This document shows, piece by piece, positions 34,827-43,788 of a DNA stretch of 64,000 nucleotides (position 1 is its first letter; each line of letters starts with the position of its first letter). The stretch covers positions 34,971 to 98,970 of the forward strand of contig CAXTBB010000010.1 in the NCBI GenBank assembly GCA_964242305.1, read 5' to 3'. The translations under genes and the position numbers were made by a program. Origin of the DNA: DATLGB01 sp964242305. GTDB taxonomy: Bacteria > Actinomycetota > Thermoleophilia > Solirubrobacterales > Solirubrobacteraceae. The notes under the pieces are model-generated. The model saw nothing but the letters and a program-made list of their open reading frames with translations, did not search any database and was not told the DNA's origin.

Positions 34827-36014
34827 GTGAAGAAGCACGCACTCGCGCTGCCGCTCGCGGCAGCCGTGTTCGCGTCCGCCGCCGGTCCGGCGCTCGCCGC
34901 GGTCCGCACGGTCGACGACGACAAGGTCCAGTGCCCGTCCGCGCAGTTCACCACCATCCAGTCAGCGGTCGACGCCGCCAATCCCGGCGACTCGATCCAG
35001 GTCTGCAACGGCCTGTACCGGGAGCAGGTCGACATCGCAAAGAACAACATCGACCTGCTCTCGAAGGTCGTCCGCGGCGCCACCATCAGCCCGCCCGCCG
35101 GCGATCTGGCGGAGCCGCGCGCGCTCGTGCACATCACGGGGTCCAACGACAAGGTCCGGCGCTTCCGCATCGTCGGGCCCGGCACGGGGATCAACGAGAG
35201 CCTGCGCTTCGGCGTCCTCGTCGACGGCCAAGCGAACAAGGTCGGCGCACAGGTGCTCGACAACCTGATCGCCGACATCCGCGACACCCAGCCCGCCGCG
35301 ACCAGCACGGGCATCGGCGTCAAGGTCGGCTCGTTCTTCAACAACGTGTCGAGCCCGGGTCGCGCCGCCGTCCTGCGCAACGAGATCACCCGCTACCAGA
35401 CGGCCGGCGTGGTTGTCAACGAGACGGGCTCGTTCGCGACCGTGGGCAGCAACACGATCCGCGGCCTGGGCCTGATCACGGACTCGGGGAACAACGCCCC
35501 GCCGCCGGCACAGACCGGCATCCAGATCGGCTACGACGCCGCCGCCGACGTCAACACCAACACGGTGACGGAGAACAAGTACTCCGGAGACAGCGGGGAG
35601 GCGGGCATCGGCATCGACGTCATCTTCAACCCGACGGCGAAGGACCCCCGCGGCTCCACTCCCTCACGGGTGAAGGGCAACAAGATCAGCAACAACGACG
35701 TCGGGCTCCTGCTGTACGACGCGCGCAACTGGCTGATCGAGACCAACGTCGTCCAGGGCAACGGCGACCCGAGCACGGCGGCGCCCGACGGCGGCATCAG
35801 CGTCGGGGAGTCCGGGGCGCCCAACGGCAACGGCAACCGCCTCAACCGCAACGACGCCCGCGGCAACGCCGGGCTCGACTGCGAGGACACCACCAATGGC
35901 CCCGGCACGGCCGGGACCGGCAACACGTGGACGCGCAACCGCGGGTCCGACGCCTCGCCGGCCGCAATCTGCACGGAGTCGGGCAACCCGGCTCCCGTCC
36001 AGCAGGCCCGCTAG
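34827..36014 (+). CDS. Secreted right-handed parallel beta-helix protein (second)
   Basis: GTG 34827 has a strong GGAGGAGG about five bases upstream, giving 395 residues. The signal peptide is KKHALALPLAAAVFASAAGP with cleavage near ALAA. CPSAQFTTIQSAVDAANPGD followed by IQVCNGLYREQVDIAKNNID is the standard start of parallel beta-helix repeat (PbH1) proteins. Later rungs include AAVLRNEITRYQTAGVVVNE, ATVGSNTIRGLGL and SRVKGNKISNNDVGLLLYDA. Six or so cysteines, including DCEDTT and AAICTES near the C-terminus, could form disulfides. It may process or bind the exported polysaccharide. No catalytic motif could be assigned. Confidence 0.8.
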   Translation: MKKHALALPLAAAVFASAAGPALAAVRTVDDDKVQCPSAQFTTIQSAVDAANPGDSIQVCNGLYREQVDIAKNNIDLLSKVVRGATISPPAGDLAEPRALVHITGSNDKVRRFRIVGPGTGINESLRFGVLVDGQANKVGAQVLDNLIADIRDTQPAATSTGIGVKVGSFFNNVSSPGRAAVLRNEITRYQTAGVVVNETGSFATVGSNTIRGLGLITDSGNNAPPPAQTGIQIGYDAAADVNTNTVTENKYSGDSGEAGIGIDVIFNPTAKDPRGSTPSRVKGNKISNNDVGLLLYDARNWLIETNVVQGNGDPSTAAPDGGISVGESGAPNGNGNRLNRNDARGNAGLDCEDTTNGPGTAGTGNTWTRNRGSDASPAAICTESGNPAPVQQAR

Positions 36015-36193
36015 ATCTTGCACCGGGCCGGGCGCGGTACGCCCGGCCCGTCGCGTGCGACGGTCTATCGTTGAGGTAGCCGTTAGGGGACCGGCGACCG
36101 TAATGCGCGCGACCGGATCCCCGTTGGCGCCTAGAAGGTCCGAGGGGCAGTCGGGCACTCTCGGACCTGTCCCCCATCGCAGCTTTCGTTTCC

Positions 36194-37681
36194 TTGCCCC
36201 AGCCACCAAGCGCCCCTCGTCCCACCGGCCCTCGCGCCCCGCGCGCGGCGTGGTCTCGCCGCTCACCGCGGACACGGCTGTCCCTGGGGTCCGTCCCGAT
36301 CGAGGAAGCGCCCGCTCCCTCCGTCGTCAAGCGTCGCGAGCGGATCGAGCGCCGGACCCTGGCCGCGGCGGACGCCCTCGCCGCCGTCGCGGCATTCGTC
36401 CTGGTCATCACCATCGGGGCGGACGCGGGTCTGCGGCCCGCAGGCGTCGTAGCCATGATCCTGGCGCTCATCCTCGTCAACAAGGTCGGCGGGCTCTACG
36501 ACCGTGACGCGATGGTGCTGAACCGGTCGACGCTCGACGAGGTCCCCAAGCTCGTCCAGATCAGCGGCCTCTTCGCCCTCGCGACGTGGCTGGTGCACCG
36601 GTTCGTGACGACCGCCGTCCTGACCCAGGGGGACGTCGTGGGGCTGTGGGCGGCAGCGTTCGCCGCCTTCGTCGCAGGCCGGCTGCTGGCACGTGCGGTG
36701 AGCGACCGTCTGGCACCGACCGAGCGCTGCCTGGTGATCGGCGACCCGGTGACGGCGGAGCGCATCCGCCTCAAGATGCGCGACAGCCACGTCAACGCCG
36801 AGGTCGTCGGCGGCATCGCGATGCCGGAGGAGGAGCACGCCGGCTCCGTGCACGACAGCGACTCGTTCCACGCCCTCGTCCGCGAGTATCGCCTGCACCG
36901 CATCATCGTCGCCCCGGCAGGCTCGGTCTCGGGGCCGATGCTCGAGACCATCCGGATGGCCAAGGCGGCCGGGCTGAGCGTGAGCCTGCTGCCCCGGCTC
37001 TTCGAAGTGATCGGCTCGTCGGTGGAGTTCGACGAGCTGGACGGCCTCACGATGCTGGGCATCCGGCGCTTCGGCCTGAGCCGCTCGTCGCGAGCCGTCA
37101 AGCGCGCGCTCGACCTGGTGGGCGCCACGTTCGGCCTCCTGCTCGCCGGGTTGCTCATGGCCGCGATGGCGATCGCCATCCGCCTGGACAGCCGCGGGCC
37201 GGTCTTCTTCCGCCAGGTCCGCGTCGGCCGCGACGGCGAGCGCTTCCGGATCTTCAAGTTCCGCACCATGGTCACGGACGCCGAGGCGCTCAAGCACGAC
37301 CTGCGCCACCGCAACGAAGGCGCCGACGGATTCTTCAAGATCGCCGACGACCCCCGCATCACGCGCGTCGGCCGGCTGCTCAGGCGGACATCCCTCGACG
37401 AACTGCCGCAGCTCTTCAACGTCCTGCGCGGAGAGATGAGCCTCGTCGGCCCGCGGCCGCTGATCGAGGAGGAGGACGAGCTGATCCTCGGGTCCGACCG
37501 CAGCCGCCTGCACCTGACCCCCGGCATGACCGGGCACTGGCAGGTGCTCGGCTCGGCACGCATCCCGATGGAGGAGATGATGAGCATCGACTACCTCTAC
37601 GTCGCCAACTGGACCCTGTGGGCGGACATCAAGATCCTGTTCCGCACCGCCGCGCACGTGTTCTCGCGCCGCGGGATTTGA
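36194..37681 (+). CDS. Initiating polyprenyl glycosylphosphotransferase (WbaP/CpsE-like), first copy
   Basis: This enzyme transfers a sugar 1-phosphate from UDP-sugar to undecaprenyl phosphate, the first step of repeat-unit assembly. It has 495 residues from TTG 36194; GTG 36293 could shorten it. Hydrophobic segments at about 55-145 are followed by a CoA-binding-like central domain (RCLVIGDPVTAERIRLKM). The catalytic C-terminal domain has KRALDLVGATFGLLLAGLLM, then PVFFRQVRVGRDGERFRIFK, FRTMVTDAE, LRRTSLDELPQLFNVLRGEM and SLVGPRPL. It is paralogous to the 38826 product over its whole length. It stands at the boundary between the very GC-rich and the less GC-rich parts of the locus. Confidence 0.92.
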   Translation: MPQPPSAPRPTGPRAPRAAWSRRSPRTRLSLGSVPIEEAPAPSVVKRRERIERRTLAAADALAAVAAFVLVITIGADAGLRPAGVVAMILALILVNKVGGLYDRDAMVLNRSTLDEVPKLVQISGLFALATWLVHRFVTTAVLTQGDVVGLWAAAFAAFVAGRLLARAVSDRLAPTERCLVIGDPVTAERIRLKMRDSHVNAEVVGGIAMPEEEHAGSVHDSDSFHALVREYRLHRIIVAPAGSVSGPMLETIRMAKAAGLSVSLLPRLFEVIGSSVEFDELDGLTMLGIRRFGLSRSSRAVKRALDLVGATFGLLLAGLLMAAMAIAIRLDSRGPVFFRQVRVGRDGERFRIFKFRTMVTDAEALKHDLRHRNEGADGFFKIADDPRITRVGRLLRRTSLDELPQLFNVLRGEMSLVGPRPLIEEEDELILGSDRSRLHLTPGMTGHWQVLGSARIPMEEMMSIDYLYVANWTLWADIKILFRTAAHVFSRRGI

Positions 37682-37718
37682 CCGACCGGATCACGCGCTA
37701 GTCGGGTAGCCTCGGCGG

Positions 37719-38471
37719 ATGGGCAGCCCCTCACACTTCGTTCGCAAGGCGCGAAACCGACTGCGCGCGGAGCGGGATCGGTGGAAAGGACGCGAGTGGC
37801 AGGCACGCATGCGTCGCGACGATGTCGCCACTCAGGCGCTCCTCGACGAGGCCATCGCCCAGACGACGAGCTGCGTCGACATCGGGGCGAATCGAGGCGA
37901 GTTCTTGGAATTCTTCACCTCCCGCGCACCGGACGGACGGCACGTGGCGATTGAGCCGATTCCCGCCCTCGCCGAGGAACTTCGCGCGCGGTTCCCTTCG
38001 GTTGAGGTCGCCGAGTGCGCGCTTGCAGAGCAAGAAGGCAGCGCCACCTTCTACTGGGCCGTCAATGACCCCGGATGGTCAGGACTCCAGGTGCAAGAGC
38101 ACTTGCACAACATGGAGGTCGAGGAAATCACGGTGCAACTAAAGCCGCTCGACGCGGTCATCTCCAAGCCGGTCGACTTCATCAAGATCGACGTCGAGGG
38201 CGCCGAGCTTCGCGTGCTTGGAGGGGCGAGCGAAACGTTGCGCCAGCATCGTCCCGTCATCCTGTTCGAGCACGCCATCACCCACGCAAAGGCGCACGGC
38301 ACGACCCCGACCGATGTGTACACCGTGCTTGACGAGGCCGACTATGGCATCTGGTCGCTCGGTGGACGCGGACCGCACTCACTCACGGCGTTTGTTGCCA
38401 TCTGCGAGAAATCCGACGCGTCCAATTACGACCGACATGCGGAAACGAACTGGGTGGCGCGCCCCCGCTGA
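37719..38471 (+). CDS. FkbM-family SAM-dependent methyltransferase
   Basis: The protein has 250 residues. TTSCVDIGANRGEFLEFFTS is the SAM-binding motif I (about residue 50), VAIEPIPALAEELRARFP motif II, and VDFIKIDVEGAELRVLGGAS is the FkbM hallmark (IKIDVEG-E). LRQHRPVILFEHAITHA follows. FkbM-type enzymes O-methylate sugars and polyketides. It sits 37 bases after the initiating transferase gene in the same direction, so it may share its transcript. Codon use is less extremely GC-rich than in the genes to the left, marking the start of a compositionally different segment. Confidence 0.87.
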   Translation: MGSPSHFVRKARNRLRAERDRWKGREWQARMRRDDVATQALLDEAIAQTTSCVDIGANRGEFLEFFTSRAPDGRHVAIEPIPALAEELRARFPSVEVAECALAEQEGSATFYWAVNDPGWSGLQVQEHLHNMEVEEITVQLKPLDAVISKPVDFIKIDVEGAELRVLGGASETLRQHRPVILFEHAITHAKAHGTTPTDVYTVLDEADYGIWSLGGRGPHSLTAFVAICEKSDASNYDRHAETNWVARPR

Positions 38472-38583
38472 GTCCACCGAACTCAGCCGAGCCGACGTCG
38501 CGACGCTTTCGCGCAGACTGGCGCTGACCGCCGGTCCGGGCCTAATGATTGCCTGCGGTCCTCTTTTTGCATCGGGGCGTATG

Positions 38584-38589
38584 TAGAAT
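38584..38589 (+). promoter_or_regulatory. Candidate -10 element for a leaderless small gene
   Basis: TAGAAT lies six bases before ATG 38596, the spacing expected between a -10 hexamer and a transcription start. This would make the ATG the first transcribed base. No convincing -35 hexamer is visible at 16-18 bases upstream, where the sequence is T-rich, and no Shine-Dalgarno precedes the ATG, which fits a leaderless mRNA. Confidence 0.35.
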
Positions 38590-38595
38590 CGCTCC

Positions 38596-38790
38596 ATGAG
38601 CAAGGCACCGCGGGCACGGCGCGATGTGAACCACTCCACGATCCTCATTCTGAGGCCCCTCCTTCGTTACTCCAGTAGCCGCGACGCCTTCGTCGTGCGC
38701 GGTTTCGGTAACCGGCGCGGGCCCGTTCTACGCGAGCGAAACCGCACGTCGCAGGCTGACGGCCGCGCGCCCGGATCGCCGCCGGCCTGA
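38596..38790 (+). CDS. Small basic protein of unknown function (64 aa)
   Basis: The ORF begins at ATG 38596 and encodes 64 residues. The core ILILRPLLRYSSSRDAFVVR followed by GFGNRRGPVLRERNR is strongly basic. It mixes hydrophobic and Arg residues evenly and looks structured rather than random, unlike the disordered Pro/Ser tail. I do not recognise a named family. It lies alone between the FkbM gene (124 bases upstream) and the convergent initiating transferase gene. A -10-like TAGAAT six bases before the ATG suggests a leaderless transcript. It could be a small regulator, a nucleic-acid-binding protein or a chance ORF; the organised core makes a real gene more likely than not. Confidence 0.5.
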   Translation: MSKAPRARRDVNHSTILILRPLLRYSSSRDAFVVRGFGNRRGPVLRERNRTSQADGRAPGSPPA

Positions 38791-38825
38791 ACTTTCGGGC
38801 TGGCGAGCGACCGCTCACCGCCCGG

Positions 38826-40343
38826 CTATAGGCCGCCGCGCGACAGCACGTAAGAGACCGTGCGCAGCAGCAGCTTGATGTCGGTCCAGAGCGTCCAGTT
38901 CGCGGCGTAAAGGTAATCGATACCGACCATTTCCTGCATCGGGACGCGGCCGGAGGGCATGACCTGCCACGGGCCGGTGATACCCGGCGTCAGGTGCAGG
39001 CGCCGACGGACGAGCCCGGACACTTGCTGATCCTCGTCGAGAACAAGGGGTCGCGGCCCGACGAGGCTCATCTCGCCGCGCAGGACGTTGAGGATCTGCG
39101 GCAGCTCGTCGAACGAGGTCCTGCGCAGGAAGCGGCCGACGCGGGTCACCCGCGGATCGTCGGCGATCTTGAACAGGCCCTCGGTCTCGTTGCGGTGGCG
39201 TAGTTCTTCCTTGAGTCGCTCCGCATCGGTCACCATGCTGCGGAACTTCAAGATGTCGAAATAGGCTCCGTCGCGGCCGACGCGCCGCTGCCGGAAGAGA
39301 ATCGGTCCAGCCGTGTCCAGTTTGATCGCGATCGCAATGACCGCGAGCAGCGGGGCCGCGATCATGACCAGCAGCCCCGCCCCGACGAGGTCAAAGGCGC
39401 GCTTGAGGTTGCGCGCCGAGCGGCTCAGCCCGAACCGCCGCACACCGAGGAGCGTGAGTCCCTCGAGATCCTCGAATTCCACGGCAGTCCCAACGGCCTC
39501 GAAGACGCCCGGCAGGATCGACACCTGGACGTGCGCCTCCTTCGCGATCCGGATGAGCTCGTGCGCCTCTGCGGAGGAGACGCTCATGGGCGCGAGGATC
39601 ACCCGCGTCGCACGCGCCTCGACGACGATCTTGCGCAGTCCGGCGACCCCGCCGAGGTCAGCGGGCGTCACAGGGCGATCGAACGCCATCGCGCGGACCA
39701 CCTGGGCGTTGGCGCGACTGCCGTCGACCTTGTTCCGCAACGACTCGAGGGCGGACCCGTCACCGATGAAGACGCACCGCTCGGCGGGGAGCGCGAACCG
39801 CAGTAACCGGCGGGTGGCGGCCCGGAACACAGTCACCGTCAGGAACACGGTCAGCGCCAGCGCGACGATCCGACCGCGGGCCGGGCCCTCCGGAAGCAAC
39901 AGCCAGTAGGCCGTGGTCGTCAAAACGGCGAGTGCGAGCAGCCTTGGTGCCTCGTCCAGCGTCGAACGCCGGAGAACCAAGTTCTCCTTGGCGTTGAGTC
40001 CGGTGAGCCTCGTGAAGGCGTAGCCCGCGGCGACGGCGGCCACCAGCGCGCCGAAGCTGAGGTTGATCACCGCCCCGAAGCCGAACGCCCATACACACAC
40101 GACCACAGCGGCCGCGTCGGCCACCGCGAGAGCGCGGGGCCGCAGGTTCGCCCCGGCTCGGGATGGCCCCACTTCGGCGGGCAGCAGGTGTCGCCGCAAC
40201 GCGACACCGGCGAGCAGGCGACTGGGGTAGGCGCCCCGCATCGACGGCGCGGGCGGCTCAGTGCGGCGACGCGAAGACGGGTCGCGCGTGGCGGTGGGGG
40301 ATGACATCAGAACGCCGAAGGGATCGTGGCGGGGAGGTTCCAC
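38826..40343 (-). CDS. Initiating polyprenyl glycosylphosphotransferase (WbaP/CpsE-like), second copy
   Basis: The protein has 505 residues from GTG 40343; ATG 40307 is a possible internal start, and neither has a clear ribosome site. Four hydrophobic helices (about 70-175) precede a Rossmann-like middle (RCVFIGDGSALESLRNKV). The catalytic domain contains KRAFDLVGAGLLVMIAAPLL, PILFRQRRVGRDGAYFDILK, FRSMVTDAERLKEELRHRNE, LRRTSFDELPQILNVLRGEM and SLVGPRPLVLDED. It loads the first sugar phosphate onto undecaprenyl phosphate. As a second enzyme of this type, with its own Wzx, Wzy, Wzz-kinase and CpsB nearby, it implies a second polymer or an alternative initiating sugar. Confidence 0.92.
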   Translation of the reverse strand: MEPPRHDPFGVLMSSPTATRDPSSRRRTEPPAPSMRGAYPSRLLAGVALRRHLLPAEVGPSRAGANLRPRALAVADAAAVVVCVWAFGFGAVINLSFGALVAAVAAGYAFTRLTGLNAKENLVLRRSTLDEAPRLLALAVLTTTAYWLLLPEGPARGRIVALALTVFLTVTVFRAATRRLLRFALPAERCVFIGDGSALESLRNKVDGSRANAQVVRAMAFDRPVTPADLGGVAGLRKIVVEARATRVILAPMSVSSAEAHELIRIAKEAHVQVSILPGVFEAVGTAVEFEDLEGLTLLGVRRFGLSRSARNLKRAFDLVGAGLLVMIAAPLLAVIAIAIKLDTAGPILFRQRRVGRDGAYFDILKFRSMVTDAERLKEELRHRNETEGLFKIADDPRVTRVGRFLRRTSFDELPQILNVLRGEMSLVGPRPLVLDEDQQVSGLVRRRLHLTPGITGPWQVMPSGRVPMQEMVGIDYLYAANWTLWTDIKLLLRTVSYVLSRGGL

Positions 40344-40410
40344 GAACGCGTGGTACGAGTGTTATCGACACCAACTCGCCAGACCATAGACAGGGGTCGG
40401 AGGACGCGGC

Positions 40411-41223
40411 TCAGGGCTTCGACGACCGGCCAACGCGGCCTGCTGACCGCACCAGACGGCGCACCGCCAGCCGACCTCGGCTGACCTGCAGAGGAGGGGG
40501 AGCGGGAACAGGCGTACCGGCGACGATCGCCCCCGGTGCCGTCCTCACCCAGTATTCGGCAGCATCCTGGATGCCGGGCAGGAAGGTCTCGACGGCGGCG
40601 AACCCCTCCATCAGGCGCGGGGAACGGTGGCGGGCGTCGTGGGCGTCGGACGCCACGACATGCACCAGGCCGGCTGCGAAGAACTCGATGGTCGCGCGCT
40701 GGACGGTGCTGCCGAAGCCACCGGTGAGGGAATTGGTCGTCACCTGGGCGAGGGCGCCGCGCTCGGTCAGCTCGGACAAGCGCTCAGGCTTCCCCATGAA
40801 CTCTGGCGAGCGCTCCGGATGAGCGAGAACCACCTGAAAGCCGAGTGACTGGGCGCGGGAGACGACGTTGTCGAACATCATCCCAGCGGGCGTGAACGGA
40901 CACTCCAGCAGCAGGTAGGGACCAGCTCCGAGCGTGAGGGTCTCCAGGTGCTCCGCGTCGAGTTCAAGAAGCCGGGTCCCGGTGAGTTCCCCTCCCTGCA
41001 GGATTCGCAGCGGTATTCCCAGCTCCGAAAGCGCTCCCTGCAAACGGTCGCGTCGGCCGGCGAGCTCTTCGATCTTGACCGCGTGTTTCTGATCGATGTG
41101 CGGCGTCGCCGCCATGCAGTCGATCCCGGCTTCGATTGCCGCCTTGGCCAGCGCGATGGCTCCGTCGTCGTCGTCGGGCCCGTCGTCGATGCCAGGCAGC
41201 AGATGGGAGTGGAGGTCGATCAT
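40411..41223 (-). CDS. PHP-family protein-tyrosine phosphatase (CpsB/YwqE)
   Basis: The protein has 270 residues. The PHP metal-binding motifs are complete: MIDLHSHLLPGIDDGPDDDD at the N-terminus, MAATPHIDQKHA, LLECPFTPAGMMFDNV, VVLAHPERSPEFMGK and VHVVASDAHDARHRSPRLME. CpsB/YwqE phosphatases remove phosphate from the C-terminal tyrosine cluster of BY-kinases and so control chain length. Two such kinases are in the window (5310 and 59001). The last 50 residues are a basic Pro/Arg extension beyond the usual family end. The gene lies 67 bases upstream of the initiating transferase gene on the same strand. Confidence 0.92.
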   Translation of the reverse strand: MIDLHSHLLPGIDDGPDDDDGAIALAKAAIEAGIDCMAATPHIDQKHAVKIEELAGRRDRLQGALSELGIPLRILQGGELTGTRLLELDAEHLETLTLGAGPYLLLECPFTPAGMMFDNVVSRAQSLGFQVVLAHPERSPEFMGKPERLSELTERGALAQVTTNSLTGGFGSTVQRATIEFFAAGLVHVVASDAHDARHRSPRLMEGFAAVETFLPGIQDAAEYWVRTAPGAIVAGTPVPAPPPLQVSRGRLAVRRLVRSAGRVGRSSKP

Positions 41224-41542
41224 GCGCTGCCGGATGGGCCGAGCCCTCTGCGCTCGGCCAGTGGAGTGGCTCGGCTGGCGTAGGTTAGGAGGACAGGTTG
41301 CAGTCGCGCGCGCCTACGTGCTCGGAACGGTCCGGTGCCAGAAACGTCGAAGCACGCGCGCACCGGTAAACAACTCTCGCGGTTCTGCCGACCACAAGAG
41401 GATGGGCCTACTCGGACTGCGACACATCCACGATCCGCGGTGGAGAGGCGAATACCGGATCGCTCGCGTGAGGGGCAAGGGAATCCTTCAGGCGATTCGC
41501 GAGGCCACGCTTGCCCGTCAGCGCCACTTCGGCCGGAGGTCT
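41224..41542. other. Intergenic stretch upstream of the CpsB gene
   Basis: This 319-base stretch has no gene I can defend. It should contain the promoter for the leftward CpsB/transferase pair. An inverted repeat GCCGAG...CTCGGC with a nine-base loop lies near 41239-41259, close to the CpsB start. A short rightward frame from ATG 41402 (GLLGLRHIHDPRWRGEYR) is open but runs antisense into the next gene. Confidence 0.4.
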
Positions 41543-41755
41543 CTAGCCGAGCGGGCCGGCGCCGGCAACCCCGAGGCCAGCGAGCCCGAAGCACGCCAGC
41601 CCGCCCGCGCCGGACAGCGCGATGCGAAGCCATAGCGCCCGCGGGGCGCGCATGCCCGACCGCTCGATCATCCGCCGCAGCTCGCCGCGAAAGGCGGGGG
41701 AGGGGAAGGGGCGCTCGGCGATCAGGCGATGCTCGAGCTGGGTCTGGTCATCCAT
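41543..41755 (-). CDS. Small single-pass membrane protein (70 aa), unknown function
   Basis: ATG 41755 lies inside the last codons of the upstream Wzy gene (8-base overlap), so it is translationally coupled. The N-terminus is charged (DDQTQLEHRLIAERPFPSPA, FRGELRRMIERSGM) and resembles the short cytoplasmic leaders of anti-sigma-like proteins. One hydrophobic helix follows (IALSGAGGLACFGLAGLGVA), ending in GAGPLG. I do not recognise a named family. Coupling to a Wzy protein suggests a small partner or regulator of the polymerase. A link to the ECF sigma gene at 45717 is possible but not adjacent. Confidence 0.6.
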   Translation of the reverse strand: MDDQTQLEHRLIAERPFPSPAFRGELRRMIERSGMRAPRALWLRIALSGAGGLACFGLAGLGVAGAGPLG

Positions 41756-43706
41756 TGGTGAACACCGCCGATCGGGGATTGAGGGACTTCGCGCGCCGGT
41801 AGTCGCTGACCGCCGCATTCGAGCGGCCGCGCTCAGCTTCGATGCGCGACGCGACGTACCAGTTCTTCCAGTTGCGAGGCTCCTTGGCGACCGCCTTCCG
41901 GGCCGAACTGGCCGCTAGGTCATAGAGGCGGGCGCGTTCGAGCACCAGCGCGAGCTGCAGTCGAGGGGAGGCGGCGAAGGGCTGCGCATCGATCGCCGTT
42001 CGCGCTGACTTCGCCGCAGCGACGAGATTGCCCTGCCGGGCGCTGGCCTGGCTGGAGCGCAGGGCGCTCGTTCCGGTGACTGCCACCGCCAGGACACAGA
42101 GTGCCGCGACTGCTGCGCCTCCCAGCGCGACCCGGCCGCCCCGCGAGGGGACTCGGACTTCCGATCGCTTGCTGCGGTACGGCGCGAGCAGCGTGGCCCC
42201 GACGAGGAGCGCCGACCCCGCGACGACTGGGATCTGCCAGACCCAGTCCACGGCCGCGCTGGCGCAGAAGCCCACCAAGCCCGCGATGGCGGCGGCGGTG
42301 AGCGGACGGTCGAGCGCCCGCCGCCGCGCCAACCCCGCAGCACCACGCACGAGCATCACAAGAAACAGCCCGATGAGCAGGGCGAACCCAACCAGCCCGA
42401 GGTCAGCCAACGTCTCGAGATAGAGCGAATGGGCATTCCGGACGAAACTCGAGTCGATGTCGCGGTGCTGAGCCCACTCGAGCTCGAAACTCCCAGCGCC
42501 CTGGCCCGTGATCGGCTTGTCGGAGAACGCGCGACCGGCCACCTGCCACATCTGATACCGACCGCGACCGGCCGAGCTCCCAAGGCGCCCGAACAGGTCT
42601 TCGCTCTTTCGCTCTGCCGAGGTGTGCGCAGGCGGCTGCTTGAATTGGGACCACTTGTCGCTGAGCGTGCCGGGCACCCCCACGGCAACGGCTACGACGA
42701 CGGCAATCAGGGCGACGCCGACGGTCATGGCCACGACCCGCGCAGGCGAGGGCCGGACAATGGCCGGGCGCGGGACATATCGCACCGCCAGAGACAGCGC
42801 CAGTTGCAGAAGGCCCGTGCCAAGGCACACAACGATCAGCAATGCAGTGATCGACGAGCGAGTGCCGGCGTGCAGCAGATCGTCGCGTTGAACGGTGGCG
42901 CCGACCAGAAGCGCAGACCCGCCGGCTGAAATCACACCCGTCGCAAACGCGGCCAGTCGGTCGCCGGTGAGGACGAGAAACGCGATCACGGCAAGGATGG
43001 CTGCCGCCGCGCCCCCGCGGGACTCGGTGAGATAGATCACCACGACAAGGAGGGGAATCGCCGCTGCCGCGGCTGCTTGCGCAATCAGCGTCCGGGCGCT
43101 ACGAGTGAGAGCGAAGAGCAGGGGAAGCCCCACAGCGCAAAGAGCGGCAAGCCCATTCCAGTAGTTCAACGGGTAGGCGAGCCGGTTCCGGTCTGCTGGA
43201 AGCGCGCTCAGCGCCAAGTCGGGACGCGAGAACGACCCGGGGTCGACCCGCGCCGCGACTGCCACTCCGGCGATGACCACGATTCCGGTGGCGACGCCAC
43301 CGATCAGCAGCCGGATGCGGTCCGGCGTGGTGGCTCCGGCCAGTGCCAGACACACGAGCCCGACGTAGAGGACGGTCCGCGCGGACTCCGACAGCGCCCG
43401 TTCCGGGCTGACGCTCCAGCCGACGCTGACGGCGCTCCACGCTGCGAAGGCGGTGAGCAGTGCGATCCCCACCCAACCGGCCCGGCTGAGTCGTGCTGCC
43501 GGCACCGCGCCAACGCACGCGCCGATGAGGATGATCCACCAGACGGCGATGCCGACCTGGGAGTGGACGAGGGCGTCGTATCCGCCACCCTTGAGACCGA
43601 GGTAACCGACTCCCGCCGCTCCCAGCACCCAGCACGACATTCCGCCGAGGTCGAGCCGTGGAGCGCCCATCCGCGCGGCGCTGCGAGAGAGCGAGAGGGA
43701 CGTCAC
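41748..43706 (-). CDS. O-antigen ligase/Wzy-type polymerase with C-terminal TPR region
   Basis: The protein has 652 residues. About twelve transmembrane helices run to residue 545. The Wzy_C loop is RYQMWQVAGRAFSDKPITGQ, GAGSFELEW and FVRNAHSLYLETLADLGLVG. IYLTESRGGAAAAILAVIAF is the earlier conserved R-G-G segment. The tail (about 555-652) carries TPR-like pairs (ASARQGNLVAAAKSARTAID, ARLYDLAASSARKAVAKEP). It is a diverged paralogue of the 3277 protein with identical domain order. It probably polymerises or ligates undecaprenyl-linked glycan on the outer membrane face. It is divergently arranged with the 43789 secreted-protein gene. Confidence 0.87.
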   Translation of the reverse strand: MTSLSLSRSAARMGAPRLDLGGMSCWVLGAAGVGYLGLKGGGYDALVHSQVGIAVWWIILIGACVGAVPAARLSRAGWVGIALLTAFAAWSAVSVGWSVSPERALSESARTVLYVGLVCLALAGATTPDRIRLLIGGVATGIVVIAGVAVAARVDPGSFSRPDLALSALPADRNRLAYPLNYWNGLAALCAVGLPLLFALTRSARTLIAQAAAAAAIPLLVVVIYLTESRGGAAAAILAVIAFLVLTGDRLAAFATGVISAGGSALLVGATVQRDDLLHAGTRSSITALLIVVCLGTGLLQLALSLAVRYVPRPAIVRPSPARVVAMTVGVALIAVVVAVAVGVPGTLSDKWSQFKQPPAHTSAERKSEDLFGRLGSSAGRGRYQMWQVAGRAFSDKPITGQGAGSFELEWAQHRDIDSSFVRNAHSLYLETLADLGLVGFALLIGLFLVMLVRGAAGLARRRALDRPLTAAAIAGLVGFCASAAVDWVWQIPVVAGSALLVGATLLAPYRSKRSEVRVPSRGGRVALGGAAVAALCVLAVAVTGTSALRSSQASARQGNLVAAAKSARTAIDAQPFAASPRLQLALVLERARLYDLAASSARKAVAKEPRNWKNWYVASRIEAERGRSNAAVSDYRRAKSLNPRSAVFTNG

Positions 43707-43788
43707 TGGTGCTACTTACGGCCCCGAGCCGGTTGCGCTGACACCGAGGTTTGTCAGCCCCTCTCGCGCGCGGCCGTAAAGGAGCTTG

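Noticed and set aside
41402..41635. Small rightward frame (GLLGLRHIHDPRWRGEYR)
   Set aside because: It has no ribosome site, its second half is antisense to the coupled 70-residue membrane protein gene, and the composition becomes Arg/Ala/Pro-rich like other shadows.
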